From: Rhizobium sp. 11515TR | GTDB lineage: Bacteria; Pseudomonadota; Alphaproteobacteria; Rhizobiales; Rhizobiaceae | NCBI RefSeq assembly: GCF_002277895.1 | Contig: NZ_CP022999.1 | Span: 558,001-622,000, forward strand | Length of the DNA stretch: 64,000 bases | Direction: 5' to 3' | Part shown: positions 43,105-52,700 of the stretch, in pieces | Layout of the letters: every line of letters starts with the position of its first letter | Numbering within the stretch: the first letter of the stretch is position 1 | Translations under genes and position numbers: made by a program | The notes under the pieces: model-generated | What the model was told of the DNA's origin: nothing | Database searches by the model: none | What the model saw: only the letters and a program-made list of their open reading frames with translations

Positions 43105-43266
43105 CAAGTTCGCGCCCCAGAGCCCCGTACGAGGGGTTACTTTCAGCCGCTATTGGCCGATGAACGGGCCATTCATAGAATATTCAGCTGAACATATTCA
43201 TGCTGAAAACGTTAATCAGATTGGCTCGCGTATTCGCTGAGCACAAAGGCTGCTTTGGAGGTAGTC

Positions 43267-43611
43267 ATGATAAAGAAGACAATTCTTACGGTTTTGCTGG
43301 CCGCTACGGTCGTAGGCGGCGCATTGGCGCCCGTCAGCAGCGCACAGGCGCAGTATTACGATGGCCATCGCGGCGACTGGCGCGGCCATGATGATTGGCG
43401 TCGCCATCACCACCATGGCAATGGCGGCGCGATCGCCGGCGGTGTTGCTGCCGGTCTCCTCGGCGGACTGATCGTCGGCGGCGCCCTTGCCAATAGAGGC
43501 CCGGTTTACGAAGTCGCCCCACCGCCGCCGAGATGCTGGTACGAGGACCGCCGCGTCCAGAACGAGTATGACTATGGCTGGCATTACGAGCGCATTCGCG
43601 TTTGTAACTAA
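43267..43611 (+). CDS. Small exported Gly/His-rich protein
   Basis: 114-residue protein with a clear Sec signal peptide (KKTILTVLLAATVVGGALAP, cleavage near AQA). A basic, histidine-rich segment follows (WRGHDDWRRHHHHGNGG), then a glycine-rich hydrophobic stretch (AGLLGGLIVGGALANRG) and a Pro-rich, two-Cys C terminus ending RVCN. Such proteins are common in rhizobia as periplasmic or envelope proteins of unknown function; the histidines could bind metal. GGAGG precedes the ATG. Confidence 0.8.
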   Translation: MIKKTILTVLLAATVVGGALAPVSSAQAQYYDGHRGDWRGHDDWRRHHHHGNGGAIAGGVAAGLLGGLIVGGALANRGPVYEVAPPPPRCWYEDRRVQNEYDYGWHYERIRVCN

Positions 43612-43618
43612 GCGATAG

Positions 43619-43693
43619 ACGATGCATTTGCCTAAATGGATGCATCGTTTCAGGGACGATTTTGATTTGCCGGCGGCCAAGACCGCCGGCAAA
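43619..43693. terminator. Two hairpins between convergent genes
   Basis: ACGATGCAT (43619-43627) pairs with ATGCATCGT (43640-43648), followed by TT, and would end the plus-strand small protein gene. TTTGCCGGCGG (43666-43676) pairs with CCGCCGGCAAA (43683-43693) in an 11-bp perfect stem with a six-base loop, suited to both directions. Confidence 0.7.
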
Positions 43694-43712
43694 ACTATAT
43701 GAGGCTGGCGAA

Positions 43713-44573
43713 TTATAGGCCGTGCGTCCTCGGATAGGCATTGCGCTCCGGGAATATTCGCCCGACGAGGCTTTCAGGCTCGGGCCGCCAGATTTCGACC
43801 AGCAACGGATAACAGGGCACCGTATCGCTCGAATGCTCGCTGCCACAGTCGCCGCCGGGGCAGGCTGAAAGCGCGCCGAGAAGATCGATCTCCGCGAAGA
43901 ACTCGATGAAATCGCCCGGCCGCACCGGGCTTGCCTTCATGAAATATTGGCGCGTGTCGCGCGTAAAGCCCGTGCACATGAAGACATTCAGCACGTCGTG
44001 AACGTGGAACTCCGCCTCCAGGACGGGGATATTCATTTCCTTGGCGAGCGCGCGCGACAGGTTCGAATGGCAGCAATGGTGATAGTCGTCGCCCTTCAGC
44101 AGCCGGTTCGTATAGGGATCGCAGCGCGTGCCGATGACGTCATGAACGCCTGCCCCGTCCGCGTCCCAGCCATACCAGCCAAGCGTATCATGAGTGATCG
44201 TCGCCATGGGGCGCAGATAGGGCAACGTGCTCCACAGCCGATCGCCGAGACCGACATGGGTGGCATGCAACGCCCGCGTCTTGCCGCTGAAGAAACGCTC
44301 GGAAAGATCGGCGGCATTCCACAGATTGAGATCGCCGACCTGCGCCCCCTCCACGCTGACGATCCGGAAGAAATGTCCCTTTGGCACGCGAAAACTGCCG
44401 CCTTCGCGCGGAGGCACGAGGATTTCGGCAATCTTGGTCATAGTTTGCCTTGCCGCCCGCAGCATATCCATGTCGGCCGGCGGCAGCGTCCCGTTCGGAT
44501 AGACGACAACGGGGGGCTTGCCGCGCCGCTCCTCGGCATCGGCGGGTGCTGGCATATCGAAAATATTGTTCAT
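43713..44573 (-). CDS. DUF1989 (urea carboxylase-associated) family protein
   Basis: About 286 residues of the DUF1989 family. Such proteins are often found next to urea carboxylase or allophanate hydrolase, but none is here. Conserved-looking segments are VPKGHFFRIVSVEGAQVGDL, GDDYHHCCHSNLSRALA, HDVLNVFMCTGF and CPGGDCGSEHSSD; the Cys/His residues hint at a metal or cofactor site. The ATG at 44573 is chosen, since the earlier ATG at 44585 sits directly on the GAGGA site. A LysR gene diverges from it. Confidence 0.82.
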   Translation of the reverse strand: MNNIFDMPAPADAEERRGKPPVVVYPNGTLPPADMDMLRAARQTMTKIAEILVPPREGGSFRVPKGHFFRIVSVEGAQVGDLNLWNAADLSERFFSGKTRALHATHVGLGDRLWSTLPYLRPMATITHDTLGWYGWDADGAGVHDVIGTRCDPYTNRLLKGDDYHHCCHSNLSRALAKEMNIPVLEAEFHVHDVLNVFMCTGFTRDTRQYFMKASPVRPGDFIEFFAEIDLLGALSACPGGDCGSEHSSDTVPCYPLLVEIWRPEPESLVGRIFPERNAYPRTHGL

Positions 44574-44699
44574 GGCGGCTTTCATTCCTCACCGATCTGA
44601 CAAGAAGACATTCGTTTTGGCAGCACTGTAAGGATACCAGCTCCTTGTGCAACGGTGATCGCGCTTGCGCTTTGGCTAAGCCTTACTTAGCCTGATGGA

Positions 44700-45569
44700 A
44701 TGCAACATGTCCCCCTTGCCTCCCTTTGCGCCTTCGAGGCTGCTATTCGCCATGAGAGTTTTGCCAAGGCGGCAGCCGAGCTAAATCTCACTGCCGCGGG
44801 CGTCAGCCAGCACGTGCGTACCCTGGAGGAATGGCTGGGTGTCAAGTTGTTTACGCGCCATGCCCGCGGCGTAACGGCGACCATGGCCGGTCGCGATTTC
44901 GGGGCAGCAGTGGCAAACGGCCTTGGACATATCGATATTGCCGCCCGACAACTACGGCTTGCCGGAAGCAACAGGCCGGTGAGCGTAGCCTGCATCGCTT
45001 CCGTCGCCACCCGTTGGCTGATACCCCGGTTGCCCGCATTCAAGAAAGAATACCCCGAAATCCAGATCAATATCGTCTATGCACTGGATGCGAGGACACC
45101 GGAGGAGGCAAGCGTCGATCTTCTGATCCGTCACGGACCAAGACCTTTAACGCATGCCATCTCGCTATTGACGGCCGAAACGCGGCCGACCTGTTCGAGA
45201 GAATATGAGCGCCGTCACGGACCGATCGGGACGCCAGCCGATCTCCTTAATCTCGACCTCCTGCACGATGAAACGACGGCCGCATGGATACGCTGGTTCG
45301 CCCTCGAAGGTATCCACCAGCCTCCAAGGGCCGGCCCGATCTTTGCCGATTTCGGCTTGATGATCGGGTCCGTTATCGGCGGGCAAGGTGTAGGTCTCTG
45401 CCCCTCGGCCTTAATTGCAGAAGAATTGGACAATGGAACGCTGGTTGCCCTATCCAATACGGCTCTGGACACCGATAAATCCTATTGGTTGATCGAAGCC
45501 AACCGTCTTTCCGACGAAGCTGAAACGTTTCGCAACTGGCTGGTTGCTGCCGATGCCGCAATCGCTTAG
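44700..45569 (+). CDS. LysR-family regulator, GcvA-like
   Basis: 289-residue regulator. The N-terminal helix-turn-helix is RHESFAKAAAELNLTAAGVS, followed by the linker helix and a periplasmic-binding-like effector domain (VACIASVATRWLIPRLPAF). The subgroup with LASLCAFEAAIRHESFAKAA resembles GcvA and AmpR. It is divergent from the DUF1989 gene and likely regulates it. The effector is unknown. Confidence 0.9.
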   Translation: MQHVPLASLCAFEAAIRHESFAKAAAELNLTAAGVSQHVRTLEEWLGVKLFTRHARGVTATMAGRDFGAAVANGLGHIDIAARQLRLAGSNRPVSVACIASVATRWLIPRLPAFKKEYPEIQINIVYALDARTPEEASVDLLIRHGPRPLTHAISLLTAETRPTCSREYERRHGPIGTPADLLNLDLLHDETTAAWIRWFALEGIHQPPRAGPIFADFGLMIGSVIGGQGVGLCPSALIAEELDNGTLVALSNTALDTDKSYWLIEANRLSDEAETFRNWLVAADAAIA

Positions 45570-45622
45570 GCGTCAATCTGGACGACTCGAACTGCCCCTC
45601 GCCAAGATCATGGCGGCGACGG

Positions 45623-46021
45623 CTATACCCAATTCTCCACCCGAACGCCGGGCATGCGGGCGAACTCCTTCATGTTGTTCGTCACCACGATCAGTCCCTC
45701 GCTGCGGGCATGGGCTCCGATCTGCATGTCATGCGGACCACATGGGGTCCCTGCGCGTTCCAGCTCAGCTCGCACTTGTCCGTAGTGCGCAGCCGCCTTG
45801 TCGCCAAACGACAGAACCTCTAGACGCGCCACGAAATGTTCGATGGCAGTCAAGTTTTCCACGCGCCGAGCCGACTTCTCTGCACCGTAGTACAACTCAC
45901 CAAGCGTTATACTCGATATGCAAAGCTGTTCCGCCAGCGCGTTGAACTTGTCCCGCACGGCGGGAGGATAAGTCTTCATTACATAAATACAAATATTCGT
46001 ATCGAGCATATAGGTCAGCAT
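45623..46021 (-). CDS. vapC: VapC-family PIN-domain toxin (module 2)
   Basis: 132-residue PIN-domain ribonuclease. Active-site acids are Asp7 (MLDTNICIYV), Glu42 (TLGELYYG), Asp98 (GPHDMQIGAHA) and Glu119 (NNMKEFARM). The MLDTNICIYVMK start and VRVENWV end are typical of VapC/MvpT plasmid-type toxins. It overlaps vapB by one base in a TGATG arrangement. Confidence 0.92.
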   Translation of the reverse strand: MLTYMLDTNICIYVMKTYPPAVRDKFNALAEQLCISSITLGELYYGAEKSARRVENLTAIEHFVARLEVLSFGDKAAAHYGQVRAELERAGTPCGPHDMQIGAHARSEGLIVVTNNMKEFARMPGVRVENWV

Positions 46022-46254
46022 CAGAAGGACTCGCGTTCTTCCGCCACTGGCTGTTCACGCTCGTCCAGAAAGTCGTCACTGACACGGGGGCCATGGAGGA
46101 AGAGATCATCCCATCGTTTGCCTTGGGGCACAATCACGCGGCTGCGGCCGATCTTCAGGATATCGACCTGATGTACGTCCTCGGGGAATGCTACAGCCTT
46201 GGGCAGACGCACAGCCTGGCTTCTGTTGCTGATGAATACAGTCGAACTCGTCAT
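46021..46254 (-). CDS. vapB: VapB-family AbrB-fold antitoxin (module 2)
   Basis: 77-residue antitoxin. The AbrB/MazE-like N-terminal part is VFISNRSQAVRLPKAVAFPEDVHQVDIL, cited as SNRSQAVRLPKAVAFP, and the C-terminal part contains the toxin-binding WDDLFLHGPRVSDDFL. It is the MvpA/VapB subtype paired with MvpT-like toxins. AGGAG precedes the ATG. Upstream is a direct repeat that may be its operator. Confidence 0.9.
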   Translation of the reverse strand: MTSSTVFISNRSQAVRLPKAVAFPEDVHQVDILKIGRSRVIVPQGKRWDDLFLHGPRVSDDFLDEREQPVAEERESF

Positions 46255-46269
46255 GTCCGGCTCCTGATT

Positions 46270-46291
46270 TTGGGATATGCAATTGGGATAT
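46270..46291. promoter_or_regulatory. Direct repeat upstream of vapBC module 2
   Basis: TTGGGATAT occurs at 46270-46278 and again at 46283-46291, 13 bases apart. Between and overlapping them is ATATGCAA (46275-46282), the same eight bases as one arm of the module 1 operator. This is a probable autoregulatory region. Confidence 0.45.
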
Positions 46292-46402
46292 ACTTAGCTC
46301 TGTAGGCATAAAAAATCAAGACATCGCTCCAACAGGCGCCTATGCAGTTTAAGCCACGAGCGCTGGTTGGCTGGAGATATCTGAGCCAACTCGCCAACGT
46401 TC

Positions 46403-47407
46403 TCAAAGGCTTTCAGGGGTTACGGTCAGAAAGCGCACCGGTTCGAGATCAACGTCGGTATCGATCAGGCCGAGCCGCTTCAGCGTCAGATCGATGGCAC
46501 GCCGGGCCTGAACTTCCGGAGCTTGGTCGAGAACGATCGTCATCAGATCCTCCATGAGATAGGCGCGCGTCGCATCGGACAATTCATGCCCGACCCAAAA
46601 GACCGGCTGCTGACGATATCGGCGCAGAACCGTCGCGATCGCAGCATTGTCGCCGCCGGCGCTATAAAGGCCGATAATATCGGGATACCGGGCGAAGGCA
46701 TTGGTCAGCAGCTCGATCGTCTTCATTTCATCGTCCTCATCGAACATGACTTCGACGAAGCGATGCGATGGGTTTGCATGATCAAGCAGATATTCGGAAA
46801 AACCGCGGATGCGTGCCTTGTGGTTCTCGTAAGCGCCGCTATGGCAGAGCGCGACTAAAGTGCCGGAGATACCGGCCTGCATGCGCGCCATATAGAAGGC
46901 AGCGGTGCGGCCGGCCGCCTCATTGTCGATGCCGACGTAAGGCAGCTCCAATGCCGGCCGCGTCATGATCTGCACGACAGGAATGCCGCCGCTGGCAGCC
47001 TTACGGATGCTACCGACCACATCGGGATGATCGGGTGCAACGACGATCAAGGCGGAACGCCGCGCCTGCGGATTGGCGATATGGCGCGAAAAATCGGCAG
47101 GATCGTCTTCCTTGGCGAAAGTCCGCTGGATCAAAATATCCTTATCGAGCAAGGCGGCGATGCGCTCGAAAGCGCGATTAAGCCTTGAGTAGAAATAGGT
47201 CTCAGGCCGGAGCAGCACGACTTCGATGCGCACCAGACCATGCCTGATCCCGGCATGTGGCGTGCGGTAGCCGAGCCGCTTTGCGGCGATGAATATCTTT
47301 TCCGCCGTCTCAGGCAACACATTGCCGCGGCCGTTGAGCGCACGCTCGACGGTGGCTGCTCCCACACCCGCGGCCGCCGCCACATCCTTCAATGTAATCT
47401 TGACCAC
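46403..47407 (-). CDS. LacI-family regulator without an adjacent target operon
   Basis: 334-residue repressor. The N-terminal LacI helix-turn-helix is ITLKDVAAAAGVGAATVERA, followed by the hinge LGYRTPHAG and a periplasmic-binding-protein-like sugar domain with SALIVVAPDHPDVVG, YVGIDNEAAGRTAAFYM and VFWVGHELSDATR. The VGAATVERALNG version of the helix-turn-helix occurs in rhizobial sugar regulators. No transporter or enzyme gene adjoins it, so it may act at a distance. A TGATCA pair upstream may be its own operator. Confidence 0.9.
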   Translation of the reverse strand: MVKITLKDVAAAAGVGAATVERALNGRGNVLPETAEKIFIAAKRLGYRTPHAGIRHGLVRIEVVLLRPETYFYSRLNRAFERIAALLDKDILIQRTFAKEDDPADFSRHIANPQARRSALIVVAPDHPDVVGSIRKAASGGIPVVQIMTRPALELPYVGIDNEAAGRTAAFYMARMQAGISGTLVALCHSGAYENHKARIRGFSEYLLDHANPSHRFVEVMFDEDDEMKTIELLTNAFARYPDIIGLYSAGGDNAAIATVLRRYRQQPVFWVGHELSDATRAYLMEDLMTIVLDQAPEVQARRAIDLTLKRLGLIDTDVDLEPVRFLTVTPESL

Positions 47408-47430
47408 GCTTTCCTCATTTTCCAGCCCGA

Positions 47431-47446
47431 TGATCAGATTTGATCA
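47431..47446. promoter_or_regulatory. Paired TGATCA sites before the orphan LacI gene
   Basis: TGATCA-GATT-TGATCA at 47431-47446 reads nearly the same on both strands and ends about 24 bases upstream of the LacI gene start. It is placed where an autoregulatory operator would be. The same hexamer appears once at the start of the BMP operon leader (2479-2484), which may be chance. Confidence 0.4.
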
Positions 47447-47477
47447 TGGATTCGCGGCAGATGAAAGAGGAGGAATA

Positions 47478-48362
47478 TCAGCCGAAGCGAGCGACGAGAA
47501 AATCGATGACGCTGCGCAGCATGGCCGTCGGACGCCGGTCCGGCGCATAGACAAGGTGCATGGGTGTCGGCTGGTACGACCAGAGGGGCAGGACGGGCTC
47601 AAGCCGGCCTGCATCGAGATCGGCCGCCAGAAGCAGTTCCGGCTGCAGCACAATGCCGGCTCCATGCAGAGCGGCAACGCGCAGAGCACCGCCCTGATTG
47701 GTGGTAAACCTGCCCTTGATGGCGATCTCGCGCGTTTCCCCGTCCGGACCGACGAGATGCCAACGCCCCTGAAGACGCCAGTAGGAATGGCCGAGGCACA
47801 TATGATTGGCAAGCTCCTCGGGGCTTTGCGGCCTGCCGCAGCGATCCAGATAATCAGGCGACGCCGCAAGAATGCGCCGATAAGGTTTCAACGGACGCGC
47901 CACGAGATTGGTATCCGTTAGATCGCCGATATGGATGCCGAGTTCGTAGCCTTCGCCGATCAGATCATGCGGACTATTATCGAGCGCCAGATCGACGCTG
48001 ACCTCGAGATTCTCATGCAGATAGTCGACAAGCGCCGGCACAAGACTTTGCGTTCCGAAACTGACGGGCGCGACGAGCCGCAGGCGCCCGCGCGGCGCCG
48101 ATTGCAATTCGGAGGCCGATTGCTCGGCAAGCTCCACCTCCGCCAGCACCGTCTTGCAGCGCTCGAAATAAAGCTTGCCGACTTCGGTGAGCTGATGGCG
48201 ACGCGTGGTGCGGTGAAGCAGGCGTGCACCAAGCCGCTGTTCGATCGTCCTGATATGCTTGGCAACCATAGCCGGCGACACGCGGCTTATGTCGGCAGCG
48301 GCGGCGAAACTGCCCTGCTCGACCACTCTGACGAACATCGTCATTCCCGCCAACTTGTCCAT
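47478..48362 (-). CDS. LysR-family regulator, PecT/DmlR-like
   Basis: 294-residue LysR regulator. The helix-turn-helix is VRVVEQGSFAAAADISRVSP, cited in full within 20 residues, and the linker MVAKHIRTIEQRLGARLLHR is typical. The effector domain includes RLRLVAPVSFGTQSLVPAL. The ATG at 48362 is preferred because the frame upstream lacks homology. It is divergent from a tautomerase gene 116 bases away and probably regulates it. Confidence 0.9.
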   Translation of the reverse strand: MDKLAGMTMFVRVVEQGSFAAAADISRVSPAMVAKHIRTIEQRLGARLLHRTTRRHQLTEVGKLYFERCKTVLAEVELAEQSASELQSAPRGRLRLVAPVSFGTQSLVPALVDYLHENLEVSVDLALDNSPHDLIGEGYELGIHIGDLTDTNLVARPLKPYRRILAASPDYLDRCGRPQSPEELANHMCLGHSYWRLQGRWHLVGPDGETREIAIKGRFTTNQGGALRVAALHGAGIVLQPELLLAADLDAGRLEPVLPLWSYQPTPMHLVYAPDRRPTAMLRSVIDFLVARFG

Positions 48363-48478
48363 AATTGCATACCTATAGGTTCGGAATGAAGCAAATAGGA
48401 GCGTATTTATCGCCAGATGGTTTTGCAAGATAGTCCATAGGCGTCGAACATCCGGCGACAATTACTCAAGGAGTCACC

Positions 48479-48664
48479 ATGCCCATCCTACGCTTGGAAA
48501 TGCATCCCGGCCGCACACAAGACCAGAAGCGTGCTTTCGTTCGAGAAGCGACCAAAGCCGCCGTCGAAACGCTCGTCTGCCCGCCGGAATCGGTGGAAAT
48601 CATCATCACCGAGATTTCGAAGGAGTCCTGGGCGGTGGCAGGAAAGCTGAAATCGGATAGCTGA
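48479..48664 (+). CDS. 4-oxalocrotonate tautomerase family protein
   Basis: 61-residue tautomerase-superfamily protein. Pro2, exposed after removal of the start Met, is the expected catalytic base (MPILRLEM). GRTQDQKRAFVREATKAAVE is the helix and VEIIITEISKESWAVAG is the second beta-alpha unit. It would act as a hexamer on an enol-keto substrate. AAGGAG precedes the ATG. The divergent LysR gene is the likely regulator. Confidence 0.88.
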   Translation: MPILRLEMHPGRTQDQKRAFVREATKAAVETLVCPPESVEIIITEISKESWAVAGKLKSDS

Positions 48665-48710
48665 AACGACCCGATTTCGTGATCGCGGCCTGGCAGTTTT
48701 TATTCGACCG

Positions 48711-48977
48711 TCAGGCCTCGTTTAGCGCCAGGCTCTGCCGCCCCCAGGTTTCGGCCCACTCCATCAGGCGCGCCATTTCCTGCTTGAGAGCATGCGAACG
48801 GATAATATCGGCGGCGTGGCTCAGATTGCTGCGCGGATTGTAGAATGCCTCGATCTCTTCGCCGCTTTCCCGCCTTGCCGTCTCCAGGCGGAGCTTTATT
48901 TCCTCGACTTCAGCCTTCACCGCAAAGTACCGCTTCATGACCTCGACAAGGTCTCGGTCGCCTGCACTGGTCTCCAT
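48711..48977 (-). CDS. Hypothetical helical protein
   Basis: 88-residue protein of unknown function. It is largely alpha-helical and charged: VMKRYFAVKAEVEEIKLRLE looks like a coiled coil, followed by NPRSNLSHAADIIRSHALKQ and a C-terminal amphipathic helix. GGATGGAG precedes the ATG. There is no signal peptide or known domain. It may be a real lineage-specific gene, but its neighbours give no clue. Confidence 0.5.
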   Translation of the reverse strand: METSAGDRDLVEVMKRYFAVKAEVEEIKLRLETARRESGEEIEAFYNPRSNLSHAADIIRSHALKQEMARLMEWAETWGRQSLALNEA

Positions 48978-49121
48978 GCGTACTCCATCCTACTTATTTT
49001 AGCGCCTTGCAATGATCCGATTCGAATGGCGAAATCTAGGTCATTGTTTAGCCGGCAAGATGAGTTGGAGAATGGCAGCCTCATCAGAAGTGCAACGAAG
49101 TGCATGAAATAGAGCGCGGAT

Positions 49122-49595
49122 TCACGACCAGTTTTCCTTGACCGACTGCATCACGACATTGGTCGAAGTGCTTGCGACGAAAGGCAGGCTGGAAATCTTT
49201 TCGCCGAGAACGATGCGGTAGCGGCGAATATCGGAAGTCCGGACCTTCAGGAGATAATCGAAGCGGCCGGCGATCATGTGGCACTCTTCGATTTCCTTGA
49301 TTTTCTTGATGGCATTGTTGAAGCTGAGCAAGGCCTCCTCACGGGTATCCGTGAGTTTCACTTCGGCAAAGGCGACGTGATCGAGGCCAAGCTTGATCGG
49401 ATTGAGGATGGCCTTGAAGCCGTCGATATAGCCGGAATCAATCAGTTTCTTGAGGCGTGCCTGGCAGGGAGTCTTGGAAAGGCCGACTCGCTCGGAAAGC
49501 TCCGTGATCGACATGCGGCCGTCCTCCACCAAGGCATCGAGGATCTTTTGGTCGAACTGGTCAATTTCACTGGATTTGGTCATTTTCGCAGGCAT
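49122..49595 (-). CDS. putR: Lrp/AsnC-family proline regulator PutR
   Basis: 157-residue Lrp-type regulator. The helix-turn-helix is MSITELSERVGLSKTPCQAR, and the AsnC effector domain is VAFAEVKLTDTREEALLSF with IEECHMIAGRFDYLLKVR. The closing VVMQSVKENW is typical of PutR, the proline-responsive activator of putA in Agrobacterium and other rhizobia. It is divergent from putA, with a palindrome at 49616-49628 between them. An ATG four codons in is an alternative start. Confidence 0.93.
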   Translation of the reverse strand: MPAKMTKSSEIDQFDQKILDALVEDGRMSITELSERVGLSKTPCQARLKKLIDSGYIDGFKAILNPIKLGLDHVAFAEVKLTDTREEALLSFNNAIKKIKEIEECHMIAGRFDYLLKVRTSDIRRYRIVLGEKISSLPFVASTSTNVVMQSVKENWS

Positions 49596-49615
49596 TCATA
49601 TTTGAAATGGCGTCT

Positions 49616-49628
49616 ATTGAAGTTCAAT
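49616..49628. promoter_or_regulatory. Candidate PutR operator
   Basis: ATTGAA-G-TTCAAT is a perfect 6-1-6 palindrome in the 173-base putR/putA gap, 21 bases before the putR start and 141 before the putA ATG. Lrp-family regulators bind AT-rich palindromes of about this length, often as several phased copies; the neighbouring TTTGAAAT and TTTCAA may be weaker sites. Confidence 0.5.
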
Positions 49629-49768
49629 ATGACTGGAAAGCCGCAGTTTCAAGGCGGAATGCTTTCTTGGAATGAAGTATGTTCTGCCCGAAGCAACGGG
49701 AGGGCTACGGGTGGCGATATCGCTGGCATCAACCACAGCCATCCAAGCCCTTGCATCTTGAGGTTATC

Positions 49769-52700
49769 ATGACTGTCTCTGCCAAGCTCGCAACTGAAGA
49801 ACCAGCTCCAGACGCTGCCCCATTTTCGCATTTCGCTCCGCCCATCCGCGCCCAGAGTCCGCTTCGCCAGGCAATTACCGCCGCCTACAGACGCCCCGAA
49901 ACGGAATGCCTGCCCTTTCTCGTGGAAGCGGCGACCTTGCCGGGCGCCACGCGCGAAGCGGCAAAGAAGACAGCCAAAAAACTGATCGAAGCGCTGCGTG
50001 CCAAGCACAAGGGCGACGGCGTCGAGGGGCTGGTGCAGGAATATTCCCTTTCCAGCCAGGAAGGCGTCGCACTGATGTGCCTTGCCGAGGCGCTGCTGCG
50101 CATTCCTGACACCGCAACCCGTGATGCGCTGATCCGCGACAAGATTGCCGGCGGCGACTGGAAGTCGCATATCGGCGGTGGCCGCTCGATGTTCGTCAAT
50201 GCCGCGACCTGGGGCCTCGTTGTGACAGGCAAATTAACCTCCACCGTCAACGAAGGCGGCCTTTCTGCCGCGCTGACGAAACTGATCGCCCGCGCCGGCG
50301 AGCCCGTCATTCGCCGTGGCGTCGACATGGCCATGCGCATGATGGGCGAACAATTCGTCACCGGCGAGACCATTGATGAGGCATTGAAGCGAGCACGCGC
50401 GCTCGAAGCAAAGGGCTTCCGCTATTCCTATGACATGCTCGGCGAAGCCGCGACCACTCATGCCGATGCCGAGCGCTACTATCGCGACTATGAAAATGCT
50501 ATCCATGCGATCGGCAAGGCCTCGGCTGGCCGCGGCATCTATGAAGGCCCCGGCATCTCCATCAAGCTTTCGGCGCTGCACCCGCGCTATTCGCGCTCGC
50601 AGGCCGACAGGGTGATGGGCGAGCTTCTGCCGAAGGTGAAGGCGTTGGCGCTGCTCTCCAAGGGCTACAATATCGGCCTGAACATCGACGCAGAGGAAGC
50701 CGACCGGCTGGAGCTGTCGCTCGATCTTCTGGAAGAGCTATGCCTCGATCCGGATCTGTCCGGCTGGGATGGCATTGGCTTCGTCGTTCAGGCCTATGGT
50801 AAACGTTGCCCCTTCGTCCTTGATTTCATCATCGATCTTGCCCGCCGCTCGGGACACCGCCTGATGGTCCGCCTCGTCAAGGGCGCCTATTGGGACGCGG
50901 AGATCAAGCGCGCGCAACTCGACGGCCTGGAAGGTTTCCCGGTCTATACCCGCAAGATCTATACAGACGTCTCCTATATCGCCTGCGCCAAGAAGCTCCT
51001 GGCCGCGACCGACGTGGTGTTCCCGCAGTTTGCGACCCACAACGCCCAGAGCCTGGCAACAATCTACCATCTGGCTGGGAACGACTTCGCGGTCGGTAAA
51101 TACGAATTCCAGTGCCTGCATGGCATGGGCGAGCCGCTTTATGAAGAGGTTGTTGGCGCCGAAAATCTCAATCGTCCCTGCCGGATCTACGCGCCAGTCG
51201 GCACGCATGAAACGCTGCTCGCTTATCTTGTCCGCCGCCTGCTCGAAAACGGCGCCAACTCCTCTTTCGTCAACAAGATCGCCGACCCGGCCGTCTCCGT
51301 TTCCGAGCTGATTGCCGATCCCGTCGAGATCGTGCGCGCTATGACCGTGGTCGGCGCGCAGCACGACAAGATCGCTCTCCCGGCGGATCTGTTCGGCGGC
51401 GCGCGGCGGAATTCTGCCGGCGTCGATCTCTCCAATGAAACCGCGCTCACCGATCTCTCCGCGCAGCTGCAAGCCTCGGCGGCCAGAGACTGGATCGCCA
51501 AGCCGCTTCTCGCCGATGGCTCCGAACGCGGCGTGGCCCGTGCAGTTCTCAATCCTGCCGACCATGCGGACCTCGTTGGCCATGTCCTCGAGCTCGAGCC
51601 GGAAGATGCCCCCGACGTCATGCGGCTTGCCGCCACAGCAGCCGAGCGTTGGGCAGCCGTGCACCCTGACGAGCGCGCCGCGATCCTTGAGCGCGCCGCC
51701 GATCTCATGCAGAGCGAGATGCCTGTTCTCGTCGGCCTCACCATCCGCGAAGCCGGCAAATCAGCCGCAAACGCAGTCGGCGAAATCAGGGAAGCGATCG
51801 ATTTCCTCCGCTATTACGCCGCTCAGGCCCGCCAGGTGCTGAAGCCGGAGAGCGTGCCCCTCGGCCCCGTCGTCTGCATCAGCCCATGGAACTTCCCGCT
51901 GGCGATCTTCACCGGCCAGATCGCCGCCGCGCTGGTCGCAGGCAATCCGGTTGTCGCTAAGCCCGCAGGCAATACACCGCTGATCGCAGCCCAAGGCGTT
52001 CGCATCCTGCATGAAGCAGGCATTCCGCGCGATGTCCTGCAATTTGTCCCGGGTGGCGGACAAATGGGTGCCGCCCTCGTCGACGCCTCGGAAACCGCCG
52101 GTGTCATGTTCACCGGTTCCACGGAAGTTGCCCGCCTGATCCAGGCGCAGCTGGCCGAACGGCTTTCCAAATTCGGCAAGCCGATCCCGCTGATCGCCGA
52201 AACCGGCGGACAGAACGGCATGATCGTCGATTCCTCGGCCCTTGCCGAACAGGTCGTTGGCGATGTCATCGCCTCGGCCTTCGACAGCGCCGGCCAGCGT
52301 TGCTCGGCCCTGCGCGTCCTCTGCCTGCAGGAGGAAGTCGCTGATCGTACGCTGACCATGCTGCGCGGCGCTCTTCGCGAACTCTCGGTCGGCAAGACCG
52401 ATCGGCTCGCGGTCGATATCGGCCCTGTCATCGACGACAACGCCAAGCGCGGCATCGACGAGCATATCGAACGCATGCGCAAGCTCGGCTGCAATGTCGA
52501 ACAGCTCGACCTGCCCGAAAGCGCCGCCAAGGGCACCTTCGTCGCTCCGACGATCATCGAGCTGAAGAAACTCAGCGATCTGAAGCGCGAGGTGTTCGGC
52601 CCGGTCCTTCACATCATGCGCTATCAGCGCAAGGGGCTGGACAAGTTGATTGCCGATATCAATGCGTCCGGCTATGGCCTGACCTTCGGCCTACACACCC

